Shown here piece after piece: positions 22,095-32,504 of a DNA stretch of 64,000 nucleotides. Under the pieces are notes generated by a model. That model did not search any database and was not told the DNA's origin. It saw only the letters and a program-made list of their open reading frames with translations. Position numbers and translations under genes: made by a program. This DNA comes from Persicaria tinctoria (lineage: Eukaryota > Streptophyta > Magnoliopsida > Caryophyllales > Polygonaceae): positions 38,617,115 to 38,681,114 of the forward strand of contig JBANSL010000012.1 of the NCBI GenBank assembly GCA_037127255.1, read 5' to 3'. Position 1 is the stretch's first letter; every line of letters begins with the position of its first letter.

Positions 22095-22994
22095 GTTTCA
22101 GCAGTAAATTAACAACCCCAAACAGATCTAAAATCCAACCACAACCGCAGATCTACCTCAAGTAAACCAACAAATCCCAAACGTCCACACTAATCCAAAT
22201 TCACAACCACCAAACAATTTTCAACAAAACACCAAGAACACAAATCCCACACCCTCAAACAAGCAATCACACCCTAAAAATGATAATCGATCATCCAAAA
22301 TCACCAACCAATTTTGAAATTACCAAACGGGCAAACCTCTCGGCGAGTGGACTGGCGGCGGGCGCAGCAAGGTCGGCGGCGACCGCAGCAGCGAGTGAGG
22401 CGGATGCGTGCGCTGGTGCGAAGCTCCATATCCGGGGTTGGCCAAGTTTCTTCGTTCCGAGTGTAGATCCGACGAAAAGGAGGTTGCTTGGGCTGAGGGG
22501 GATGGTGAATGGCTATGAAGGGAGATGAAGGAGAGAGGTTGGGGGGTGGCTATGGTGATTTTGAAGGTTGAAGAAGAAGAAAACAATGGTGGGGTTTGGA
22601 AAGTGACGACAAGAGATTAGAAGAAGAAAGAGGTAGGGTTGAAGAAAAGGATCAGGTTGCCCCTTTTGTTTAATTATTTTGTTTTTTTTTTAATTTTTTT
22701 AATTGAAAGGGTCACGGGTTTGATATGTGGCGGCCACGGCATATGCTGCGGCCGCTGTATTGGCTCCCTATCACGGGTTGATGTGCGGCGGCCGTCGCAT
22801 GGATGCTGCGGCCGCCGCCAGTGCAGTGGTCTTTCCTCGTCTTTTTGTTTATGTTCCCCTAAAATAAACTAGTGATAAAACTGTCTAAGAAAATGATAAA
22901 GATGAAAAAGAAAGAAGAACTTACCTCGGGTTGCCTCCCGAGAAGCGCCTCTGTTTCAAGTCGTTGGCTCGACGTAACGGCCCTTGAGTAGCCT
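22095..22994 (-). other. Post-pol spacer of element G, 5'UTR-like, with GCGGCCGC motifs
   Basis: On the sense (minus) strand, the integrase end is followed by a segment with GGGAGGCAACCCGAG, a cluster of TGCGGCCGC-type palindromes (22728-22830), a T-rich stretch and then CTTCTTCTTC-rich sequence resembling a plant 5' untranslated leader ahead of the env-position ORF. The same succession occurs in A2 between 43500 and 39990. This fits a subgenomic or spliced transcript for the downstream ORF, but no promoter is proven. A plus-strand 82-codon frame at 22280-22528 is judged spurious. Confidence 0.45.
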
Positions 22995-23969
22995 AGTTGA
23001 TTGGTTCAGCAAGCACCAACTCCTCTTCTTCATTATGTGCGATGTTCTCAAGGTACGGCTTAACTCTATGACCATTGACCTTAAAGAGCTCATTAGACTT
23101 AGGGACATAGAGTTCAATTGCTCCATGGGGGAAAATCTTTGAGATGGTGTAGGGTTCTTCCCACCTTGATCTAAGCTTCCCTGGAAAGAGTTTCAGGCTT
23201 AATTGTTATAGGAGAACCTTGTCTCCTACATAGAGTTCCTTCCGCAGGATATGTTTGTCATGCCAAGCTCTTGTCTTCTCCTTGTAGATTAGCGCATTGT
23301 CATAGGCATCCCAGCGAAGTTCCTCCAGCTCTTGCAACTGAAGCTTTATGAACTCTCCCACTATGCCTTGTGCTGAAGTCCCACATGAAGATGACATGCC
23401 TTTCCAAAAACAATTCGATAAGGGGACATACCAATGGGAGTCTTATAGGCCGTCCGGTAGGCCCACAGAGCATCATTCAGCCTTAGACTCCAATCCTTCC
23501 TATTAGGAGCCACTATTTTCTCCAGAATGCTCTTAATCTCCCTATTTGATACATCTGCTTGACCATTGGTATGAGGATGATAAGAAGTGGAGACTCTTTG
23601 CGGGACATGATACCTCTTTAGCAGGGCAGTGATTGTCCTATTGCAGAAATGTGTCCCCCTATAACTGACTAGAGCTTTAGGCACCCCAAATCTTGCGAAA
23701 ATTGTGTCTTTTAGGAATTCTGCAACCACTTTGGAATCATAAGTTCTGGTTGCCTTTGCCTCCACCCACTTGGAGACATAGTCCACCGCAAGCAAAATAT
23801 AGACATTCCCAAAAGAACTAGGAAAGGGACCCATAAAATCAATACCCCAAACATAAAAAATTTCACAAAATATGATCATAGTTTGTGGCATTTCATTTCG
23901 AGATGATATGTTCCCAATCCTTTGGCATCTATCGGAAGATTTACAGAAAGCATTAGCATCCCTAAACAA
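22995..23969 (-). pseudogene. Integrase (element G)
   Basis: 23361-23969 holds the core: [17 protein letters not shown] (first Asp), [16 protein letters not shown] and [16 protein letters not shown]. The second catalytic Asp is Tyr (codon at 23661-23663, usual SDRGTHF) and the catalytic Glu is Asp (23553-23555), so the DDE triad is broken. 23206-23397 and on to about 22995 hold the C-terminal part with WHDKHILRKELYVGDKVLL, a stop, then [10 protein letters not shown] and the GPY/F-like end. The HHCC N-terminal domain straddles the junction with the preceding frame ([15 protein letters not shown]). Confidence 0.8.
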
Positions 23970-23975
23970 GTGAGG

Positions 23976-25427
23976 TCAAAAGAAACCTGCTTCTAAAACT
24001 TTCATAGCAGTCTTTTGAGGACCAAAGTGGCCTCCACATTCATGAGCATGACAAAAAGTAAGGACAGATTGTACCTTATTGTCCGGCAGACACCTCCTAA
24101 TTACCTGATCAACACAATGTTTCCAAAGGTAGGGGTGATCCCAAATATAGAACCGAGAGTCATGTCGAATCTTGTTCTTCTGGGCTTTCGTGAAGTTCGG
24201 TGGAAATTCTCCCGTGACCAAGAAATTCACCATATTGGCAAACCAAGGGCGAGGGGTATGGACACCCATCAATAATTCAGGAGCAGAGGGACTTACCTTG
24301 TCGAAACAAAGCAAAAAGGGTGAAAGGGGCCCCTGAACAGCATGCGGCGGTCGCGGCATGGAAGTTGCGGCCGCTGCCTGATTGATCTGTTGCGGTCGCG
24401 GCATGGTTGCTGTGGCCGCGGCACCCTCCGTTTCTGTAGCTCTCTGCAGCTGCAAAGATAAAATGTGAGTTAGATAAAATAATGTATCATCGGGGAACTT
24501 ACCGTGAATGGGTCTTTGATCTTCCGGCTTGTCCTCTCCTTGGATAAGTTTGTTGAGGTGGTCCGCTACTAAGTTCTCTGCGCCTTTCTTATCTTTGATT
24601 TCAATGTCAAATTCACTTAAAAGTGAAATCCAAAGAATCAATCTTGGTTTTGCTTCTTTCTTAGCCAATAAATAGCGAAGAGCAGCGTGATCAGTGAAGA
24701 CAATTACCTTAGCTCCTAGGAGATAGGAGCGGAACTTCTCTAGTGCAAAGACCACAGCTAGGAGCTCTTTCTCAATGGTTGAGTAGTTCCTTTGCGCTCC
24801 ATGCAGAGTCATGGAGGCATAGTAGATGACATGAAAACTCCTTCCTTCCTTTTGTCCCAAGACAACACCCACAGCATAGTCGCTAGCATCACACATAATC
24901 TCAAAAGGTTGAGACCATATGGGTGCTAGAATTATAGAAGCGCTAGTCAGGCGACCTTTTAGCTCATCAAAGGATGATCTGCACCTGTCATCAAACTCAA
25001 AAGCTACTTCCTTTTTTAGTAAATCACAAAGAGGTGCAGAAATCTTAGAAAAATCCTTAACAAACATGCGATAGAACCCTGCATGGCCTAAAAATGAACG
25101 AATTTCGCGCACATTGGTGGGGTAAGGCAGAGACTGAATAACATCAATCTTAGCCTTGTCCATCTCAAGACCACTTCTAAACACAATATGACCCAAAACA
25201 ACGCCTTGCTCAACCATAAAATGACACTTTTTAGAGTTAAGAACTAAGTTGGTGTCTACACACCGCTTAAGCACAAGTGACAGATGGTGTAAACAAATAT
25301 CAAAGTCATCTCCATGCACAGTGAAGTCATCCATAAATACCTCTATGAAGTGCTCTACATACTCAGGAAATATGCTCACCATACACCGTTGGAAGGTCCC
25401 AAGTGCGTTACATAACCCAAAAGGCAT
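23976..25427 (-). pseudogene. RT C-terminal part, RNase H, linker, integrase zinc domain start (element G)
   Basis: 484 codons. [18 protein letters not shown] and the catalytic FMDD in [11 protein letters not shown] (near 25330), [20 protein letters not shown]. RNase [63 protein letters not shown] linker rich in Ala-Thr-Met-Pro-Arg-Pro follows, encoded by the GCGGCCGC-type motif (24338-24425). Then the integrase HHCC start [10 protein letters not shown] frame break at about 23972 separates the rest of integrase. Catalytic residues of RT and RNase H look intact in this segment. Confidence 0.85.
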
Positions 25428-25499
25428 TCTGAGATATGCAAAAGTGCCAAAGGGGCATGTAAATGTCGTTTTCTCTTGATCCGCCGGTGCTATTGGTAC

Positions 25500-26066
25500 C
25501 TAAAAATATCCTGAGTAGCCATCTAAAAAGCAATAAAAGGAGCGGCCGACAAGGCGCTTAAGCATTTGATCAATAAAGGGGAGGGGGAAGTGGTCCTTGC
25601 GAGTAACTGCATTCAATTTACGATAATCAATACAGACTCTCCATCCAGTTTGTAACCTGCTAGGGACCAACTCACCATCCTGATTTTCAACTACAGTGAT
25701 ACCCCCCTTCTTAGGGACAACCTGAGTAGGACTCACCCATTTGCTGTCAGATATTGGAAAGATCATACCTGCTTGAAGGAGCTTCAACACCTCCTTCTTT
25801 ACCACTTTCATCATTGGTGGGTTGAGTCTCCACTGAGGTTGTCTAGATGGCTTGGCATCATCCTCCAATAGGATCCTATGCATGCAGAGGGTAGGACTGA
25901 TGCCCTTCATGTCTGTTATCGTCCATCCTAACGCTTCCTTATTCTCCTTTAGAACAATCACCAATCGCTCCTTCTGCCCAAAAGTGAGTTTGTTTGAAAT
26001 AATGTCAGACAGAGTATCATTTTCACCAAGAAAAGCATATTTAAGGTGATTAGAAAGTTGTTTCAA
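25500..26066 (-). pseudogene. Reverse transcriptase N-terminal part (element G)
   Basis: Contains LKYAFLGEND, KEALGWTITDMKGISPTLCMHRI, PISDSKWVSPTQVVPKKGG, VCIDYRKLNAVTRKDHFPLPFIDQML and FYCFLDGYSGYF, the fingers/palm start of Ty3/gypsy RT including the Asp of FLDGYSG. It ends at a stop (25500-25502) just before [20 protein letters not shown], which is readable to 25428, so one nonsense codon and a shift separate it from the rest of RT. Confidence 0.85.
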
Positions 26067-26105
26067 TTCAACATCAGGCGCTTGGATAATGGATGGAAGA
26101 AGCTT

Positions 26106-26841
26106 TTAAGTAGGCAGGGTCAGCTCAATGCGGTCTCCCCTTGGTGGCACATAGGTGGGAGATCGATGGTCTAAAGCCAAGATAGCCTCCTTCAAGTTAG
26201 ATGGCAAGACATAATCTCTAGAAATTTCATCTATAGGGGCCGGTAGGGCGACTTCCATCTCATCAACACATTCCAAATCAAAGCAATCTTGTGCCATAGT
26301 ATCAATAACATCCATAAAGCACAGAGAAGGATCATCAGATGGGAATTTCATGGAATCATAAATATTATATTCAACTCTTTGACCATCAAATTCCATAGTA
26401 AGAGATTCTGAATAGACATCTATCTTACTCCTAGCAGTTTTTAGAAAAGGTCTGCCCAACAGGATAGGGCCTTCATTGTTACCAGGACCCATGTCAATCA
26501 CAAAGAAATCAACTGGGAATATCAAGTTATCAACCATAACCAAGACATCTTCAACAATCTCTTTCGGGTAGATAGTAGATCGATCAGCAAGTTGAATTAC
26601 TACCCGAGTGTCACTTAGAGGTCCCAATCCCAAAGCATGCATGATAAACATGAGAAGGAAAAACATTGATAGACACTCCTAGATCTAACATGGCTTTGTC
26701 AAATTTAGTATCACCTATCACACATGGAATAGCAAACATACCAGGATCACTACACATGGTCATAATAGTCAATCGGACAACCGAGGCCTCAAGAAAGTGC
26801 AAAACAAGCTCAGCATGTCTGGCGACAACTTTTGCCGACAA
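26106..26841 (-). pseudogene. Aspartic protease region (element G), N-terminally disrupted
   Basis: 26611-26841 encodes CSDPGMFAIPCVIGDTKFDKAMLDLGVSINVFPSHVY, with the active-site loop DLGVS (usual DLGAS). The frame shifts to 26106-26666 (TRVVIQLADRS, FPVDFFVIDM, GPILLGRPFLKTARSKIDV, EYNIYDSMKFP). The first ~30 residues of the upper frame are unlike relatives, suggesting a junction near 26770-26850. Gag, normally upstream, is absent. Confidence 0.75.
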
Positions 26842-26849
26842 CTTCTGCC

Positions 26850-27211
26850 GACTTGTTTTTCGTTTAGGTTCGCTTCTTCTTCTCAGGACCTCTTGAGATC
26901 TTCATTTAAGCTTCTTCGATCAACTAGACATTCTCATCTAATGCGTTATCAACCCATGTCTCCTCCTTGGATCTACAGTTATCTGAAATAATCAATAAAA
27001 GCATGTAGAATCCGACTCTAACCACACAGAGAACAAATATGCAAATTATATTTAAACCATGCATGATATGCATCATAACTAAGCTAAATGCAACATATTA
27101 TGACCCTCTAAATGCGTGCTATCAAACTCCCCTCACTTAAGCTTCGCTAGTCCTCGAGCGAACAATATCAAAGCAACATATACCTACGTTTTCCTCCTTC
27201 ATGCATTAGCC
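26850..27211 (-). repeat. 3'-end fragment of another gypsy element (internal end, PPT, LTR start)
   Basis: Minus strand: GCTCGAGGACTAGCGAAGC, then a polypurine tract AAGTGAGGGGAGTT (27125-27138), then an LTR start TGATAGCACGCATTT from 27124 leftward. The PPT neighbourhood resembles those of G and A3, but the LTR start is different, so it is a third lineage. The LTR is cut at about 26850 where element G begins; the internal part ends at 27211. Confidence 0.6.
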
Positions 27212-27442
27212 CAAGGAGTGCTAATAGTGTAATGTTTTCAATTTTACAGAAAAAAATAATTCCTATCCGTAAGTTTTTTTTCTCGATATTCCGCGAATGT
27301 TCCAAGAGCTTATCTTTATTTTAAAACATTGATTATTAAAACATTTTGGGTATTTTTCAGGTGTTTTAATTTCTATAGTTTCACTTTATAGAGTGCACTA
27401 TTTGTCTTTATAATTATTTGGCTTATGTGACACGAGGGTAAT
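27212..27442 (-). repeat. Block B: duplicate of block A without the LINE insertion
   Basis: CAAGGAGTGCTAATAG to CACGAGGGTAAT. It matches 11336-11365 plus 18080-18280 with few differences. It lacks both L1-a (the 19 bp site is uninterrupted at 27223-27241) and the G LTR at its right end, and continues into CCATTGGG. It therefore preserves the empty site for both insertions, or comes from a second LINE copy of the same family. Confidence 0.8.
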
Positions 27443-28885
27443 CCATTGGGTTGTTGTTCCTTTTCCCACTTGGTAATCGTTGGTGGAGTTTTATTGGATT
27501 GTCGTAGTGCGATATATTTATCACATGATGTTATTATTGGTGCATAGCAACATAAGAAACTTTCAATGTTGCTTATTTTATACGTAATCATTCGAGCAGT
27601 AAAAGGTCCAAGGATATACACTCTACCATTTTTCATTTTGGATTCTTTTTGTTGTTACTAGGATAATGTTTGCTAGTATAATTTTGTCTCATTACCTTCC
27701 AACCATGCTTGAAGTAAAAGGTGGGAAGCAAGGGTGGTGTCATCTTTATGGAGTCATTTTCATGCGATCAAAAGTAGCATGTTGTGTATATGGGGTTCAA
27801 TTATTGATATTTATGGGGTCGAAAGCTCATCCAACTCATTTAGACATGCGTTGTAATTCTAAAATAGGCTAAAAACAATAAACCTTACATCACAGAAAAC
27901 AAATAAAGGCGAGGCATAGGCAGCCTTAAGATGGGTTTAAATTTGAAGTATTTCATTGCATGGTTCTAATTACATTGGTCTTGGGTGTCTTCGTGTCTTT
28001 TCTTCTAAGATGTGGCTGAAGATGGTCATTTCTTCTCCACCATTGAAAGTCATACCTTAAATTATCCTGAAAATAAACCATTGAACCAATACTGTACAAT
28101 TTAGATTCCATCACGAAATGAACGGAAAAAAAAAGTAGCATAAAGATGCATGGTTTCATAAGATCATCATTTCTACCAATGTAAAAGTTTCACTGATAAG
28201 TCATGAGTTCAAAGACGTAAGAAATTGAAAGGCAAGTTCTACAAAGAAACCAACTAGGAGATAGATAGCAAAACCAACCACCAAATTTCAAAAAAAAATC
28301 CAAGTGATGAAATCAAATTTCTTATCATTTCTATCACATCTTTTTCAATATATTTACATATACCCAAACAAATCGTAATATGCGTACAATATTCAAAACT
28401 CAACCAAAGGAGATTGGAAGATGTATAGTTGGAGAATTTCACGGGTTAAGAGTTCATCAAAACATATCCAGAAAATATCAATTCACTTTTCATTTTTTCA
28501 ATCAGTTTACTCTTTCCTATCATAATGTTCAAGCAACCCATATACCTATTCTCGGAGTGAATCGACCCCTATTTAGAATATCATGAAGGGGTTGCACAAA
28601 GATTGAATCAAGCAAGCCATTCTCAAAGGCACAACTTAGCAATCTAAAGTGAATAGGTGTTAAACTTAGAATAAAGTTAATCATTTCCTTTTCACATTTT
28701 CATTTAACACACAAAGAACGAGATCTCAACTTACAAACAGAAGGGCACTTAGAAGTTTTCCTTTGTTCACTTTGTTTTTTCTTTTTTATCATTTCAACTT
28801 TTCGGATTGATAAACCAACACATGGGTTCATATGAGATATCTAACCCTTCAAGTTGGGTTTCATGAGGTCATAAAGATGCGTAGC
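27443..28885. other. Unassigned AT-rich region
   Basis: Only short frames. The longest minus-strand frame (27373-27636) overlaps block B and starts MKNGRVYILGPFTARMITYKIS; it may be the upstream coding part of the LINE remnant, but I do not recognise it. The right edge (28886) is the insertion point of A3. By position, part of this stretch could be the 3' region of A2 beyond the A3 insertion, but no LTR or TCGA motif of A2 type is seen here. Confidence 0.35.
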
Positions 28886-30582
28886 TGTTGTGTGCCTAAA
28901 TAGGCATGCTTTACATTAACTTTGATATCAATTTTTGCATTCATTTCATGTCATTGGGTTAGAATTATACAGAATATATGTAGTTTATCTTTATTTTCCA
29001 AATTATGGAGTCTACACTAGTTTCTATTTAATTTTGCAGAAATTGAGACAATTTACAGCAATTCATATAAAAGAGATAACCATAGAAAAGCTCGAGGTCG
29101 ACTACACCAAACTAAGAGACGAGTAGTAGTTGAACCAGAGAATGTCGAGCAGAAAACAAGAAAGAGAAGCACTCGACAACATTTGTCGACGTCGACCACT
29201 CTGGTCGATGTCGAGTACTTTGGTCGACTTCGGCTTCATCACGCGAGCTCGAGCACAATCCGAGGAGAGCGAGCAGAGAACGCAACTTCACTCAATGTCG
29301 AGTACTCTTGTCGAGGCCGAGTATTTCCCAACGCCATTCCGAGTCAAGATCGAGTGAAGATCCGAGTGTGTGGTTACTTGCAAGTGAAGTCACATGGAAT
29401 TATATCAAGACATGTGAAGATATATCAAGTTCAAGGAAGATTTATCAACATTAGATATTTCCCTTGTCTAAATTATTAGATTTATTTCCTTTATTTACCA
29501 AGTTTTATCATTAATCTTTAGATGGATAGTTTTAGACATAGATATATTATACTTTCCTTGGATAGCGAGGACTGAATACTATAAATAAGGCCCTAGGGGC
29601 TGGTTCTTAGGCAATTCAATTTCCATTCCAATTTACACACAACACAATAGCTAGATAGAGAGAGAGTTTAGAGAGCTTTGGCCGAGTGGAGTTGTAAGAG
29701 GCGAGAGCGGATTTGGCTTCAATCGGTTGTAATCTTTGTTTTGATTCAATGCAATTTAGTTCTTTTTTATGTTATTGATGTTTGTTATGATGAACAGCGA
29801 GTAGTTACCCAACTTCTAGGGTCGGGGCGAGCTCGACGGTAGCCATGTAAGGTAATGCGACAAATGTACAACTTTTAATACGATTTCATCTTCTATCCCT
29901 ATGAGCATGATTCTTTTGCGACATTCGAAGGTGATCCTTATTTGTGTTATTGAAGCGAAAGTGATCTTAATGCAAACTTAAATTAATTACGTGAAAAGGA
30001 TTAGTAACAATTAGAGTTTATGCAAAAGCCTCTATTTTTCTATTTGTTAATGACGAAAGTTATTTGATGAAAGGCATGATCTTTTATACCTTTATCATTA
30101 TTCTTATGTGGTTATTGTTGTAGTGTTGAAACCCCGATTCTGGAAGCTTTTTATCTTATTGAATTACATCCCACCAATTTTGTGTTTATTTCCTTTTATG
30201 TTCTGTTTTTATTTACGGTTTGACAATGCGAATACACTCGATCTCGACTACTGACTAGTCGATCTAGAGCACTCTGATCGACGTCGAGTACCCCTGTACT
30301 TGACATAGCTTGTTTTCTTTGTTTTTGATTGTGCAGCTGCAGATCCAGTCGACAGGTCTTGTCGATATCGAGTACTCTACTCAACATCGAGGAGCCTTTT
30401 GGTCGATTTCGAGAGGATTTAGGAGCTTGAAAGGCGAGCGCTGACACGTTTCCTCGTGGATACGATCCTGATTCCCTTCCACTATAACTGGAGGAAGTCT
30501 TGTAATTTTGTTTGGGTGGTTCAGGAAATCGATTTGAGATTTATATTTCGTATTTATTTCATACTTGATTTTACTCCTAACA
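28886..30582 (+). repeat. 5' LTR of A3
   Basis: TGTTGTGTGCC to CCTAACA, 1697 bp. TATA box at 29580-29588 followed by GGCCCTAGGGGCTGG. Two clusters of TCGA-type motifs: 29085-29355 upstream of the promoter and 30235-30415 near the 3' end. Compared with the 3' LTR it carries about 40 extra bases after the first 12 and lacks a 45-base segment present at about 36995-37043. Confidence 0.9.
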
Positions 30583-30587
30583 AATTT

Positions 30588-30605
30588 TGGCGCCGTTGTC
30601 GAGGA
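30588..30605 (+). promoter_or_regulatory. Primer-binding site of A3
   Basis: TGGCGCCGTTGTCGAGGA, five bases after the LTR. Two differences from the tRNA-Asp-type PBS of A1 (a C to T and a G to A), so priming may be impaired. Confidence 0.85.
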
Positions 30606-30670
30606 AGCAATCAATCGCGCCCTTTTAGTTCTTTTTTACTCTTTCTTTTTTGTTTTTGTTTTACAAGTGC

Positions 30671-32470
30671 ATGCGAAGAACTGATCGCACACCTATTGAC
30701 CCAATTCTCGAGCCAGAACGTTTTTTCCACCTTCAGGAAAGGCTAAAGAGGAGACTAATGTCGACAAATAACAACGAGAACGTGGTCCAACTCACGACAG
30801 CACAGGAGCTTGAGCAACTCCGCCTACGAATTGAGGAATTCACCACCAGAGAAGCAGAATATGCCCGACGAGACGCGGAATATCAATAGAATCGGGAAAG
30901 GTGGGAAGCTAAGGTTGATCGCAAAGTGAATGCCCAAAGGGAGCTCGAGGAACAATTTCAGCATGTCCCTGCAAACGCAAAGGAGTACATGCACCCTACT
31001 CTGGAAGCTCCAGAATCGCCAATCATCCTCCCGCGCATTAACTTTGAAATTCGTCCTTCTTTTATTACTGAAATTCACCACCAGAGAAGCAGAATATGCC
31101 CGACGAGACGCGGAATATCAATAGAATCAAGAAAGGTGGGAAGCTAGGGTGGATCGCAAAGTGAATGCTCGAAGGGAGCTCGAGGAACAATTTCAACATG
31201 TCCCTTCAAACACAAAGCAGTACCTGCACCCTACTCTGGAAGCTCCAGAATCGCCAATCGTCCTCCCGCGCATTAACTTTGCAATTCGTCCTTCTTTTAT
31301 TACTGAAATTAGGAGGAATCAATTTCAGGGGAAACCCAATGAGTGTCCTTTAGAGAACATTACTACTTTTCTAGATTTATGTGAAGTTATTGCAGATGGT
31401 GCTAATCTAGAATATCTAAAACTAAAGGCATTCCGTTGGTCTCTTTCAGGGATAGCTTCACAACGGCTCGAGGGCTTGCCTTCACAATCAATTCACACGT
31501 GGAATGAACTACAAGACTTGTTTCCTAATAAGTTCTTTCCTCCTGCCAAAACAGTTACGCTCAGACAACAAATCATGGCTTTCAGACAAAAGTCAGGGGA
31601 GACATTAGCACAAGTCTGGGAGCGCTACAAAAGGCTGCTGAAATCTTGTCCTACGCATACACATCCACCATATTTCATCCAGGAGATCATCTTCAACTGC
31701 CTGGATGCACTAACAAAGGACCGGATCAACAACTACACCGCTTATAGGTATCTCGAGTACACACCACGGCGTGCGTGGGAAACCTTTGAGACGCTGGCTA
31801 ATTATGACAACACATATGGGACTTCTACGGCCTCAACTGAAAGGTATCAAAGGCCTGCCTCATCTATGCCCTTATAGGAGCCACCAAAGAAAATTGATCC
31901 GGACGTGAGGGAACAATTCCACAATGATCAGGTACATCATCTTACCAAGTAAGTTAAATTCCTATCTAAAGATAAACCTTGTTTGGAATGTCGGTCTATG
32001 AGGCACAACACTATTGCGTGCCCACATGCCGACCAAATACTTGTAGCTGAAACCCACGAAGAGGCACGTTATGCGGGGTGGGGGGGCACTACTCAAGGAA
32101 GCATCAGCAACAAAACTGGAGCCACTATCGCCAGCCCCAGTATCAAAGAGACCCCCCGCCCTACATAGCTCATGGTCACCCTAACAAGGAAGGTAAGAAA
32201 GATGACATGCGAACCATTCTTGAGGAGATGTGGAGGAATCATACAGAAAGAAAATATTCAATCAATTTCATCCATACTCAACTGCACGACATCAACTCTA
32301 GACTTGGGGAGATAGACATCTGGCGGAAAACCATAGAGACCCAGATTGGTCAACTGGCTACATCCGTCCCAAAGCAAGTAGGTACGCTCCCTAGCTCTTC
32401 TGAACCGAAGCCTAAATCTAAATCTGCAGGACAGGTGGCTGATATAAATCTAAGGAGTGGGTGTCAAATG
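30671..32470 (+). pseudogene. Gag (A3), interrupted
   Basis: Start MRRTDRTPIDP at 30671, then a stop after AEYARRDAEYQ (30887-30889). A 235 bp tandem duplication copies this stop-bearing segment. The main gag frame resumes at 31149-31877 (PLENITTFLDLCEVIADG, AFRWSLSGIASQRLEGL, NKFFPPAKTVTLRQQIMAFRQ, ERYKRLLKSCPTHTHPPYFIQEI). After a stop come a CCHC zinc knuckle, C-X2-C-X4-H-X4-C, at 31980-32021 and the Gag tail (32078-32473, DINSRLGEIDIWRKTIETQIGQL). At least three stops and two frameshifts. Confidence 0.8.
30838..31307 (+). repeat. 235 bp tandem duplication inside A3 gag
   Basis: Unit starts ATTCACCACCAGAGAAGC at 30838 and again at 31073. 235 is not a multiple of three, so the duplication shifts the frame. 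The copies differ at several bases, so it is not very recent. Neither A1 nor A2 has it. Confidence 0.9.
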
Positions 32471-32504
32471 TAAACGCCCGAGAAGAACACCGAGCAGAAA
32501 GATG

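Larger units (their letters stand above)
18281..26850 (-). mobile_element. Athila-like Ty3/gypsy element G, 5'-truncated
   Basis: Minus-strand order: (gag, PBS and 5' LTR absent) protease, RT, RNase H, integrase, spacer, env-position ORF, 3' untranslated region, PPT, 3' LTR. The outer LTR end is TG at 18281 on the plus strand. A GCGGCCGC-based motif recurs in the LTR (19183-19275), the post-integrase spacer (22728-22830) and the RNase H-integrase linker (24338-24425). Frameshifts and stops separate nearly every domain, and integrase has lost catalytic residues, so the copy is dead. No second LTR is found to the right; sequence from another gypsy element abuts at about 26850. Confidence 0.85.

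Noticed and set aside
22280..22586. Plus-strand Ala-rich frame and minus-strand Ser/Pro-rich frame
   Set aside because: They lie in the post-pol spacer of element G and follow base composition; no domain.
27443..28885. 3' LTR of A2 left of the A3 insertion
   Set aside because: No similarity to the LTR at 50075-51968 and no TCGA motif or PPT could be found here.
26842..28885. Matching 5' LTR for element G
   Set aside because: No copy of the TGACGGAGGGAAACC start or of other LTR sequence was found; only another lineage's LTR start is present.
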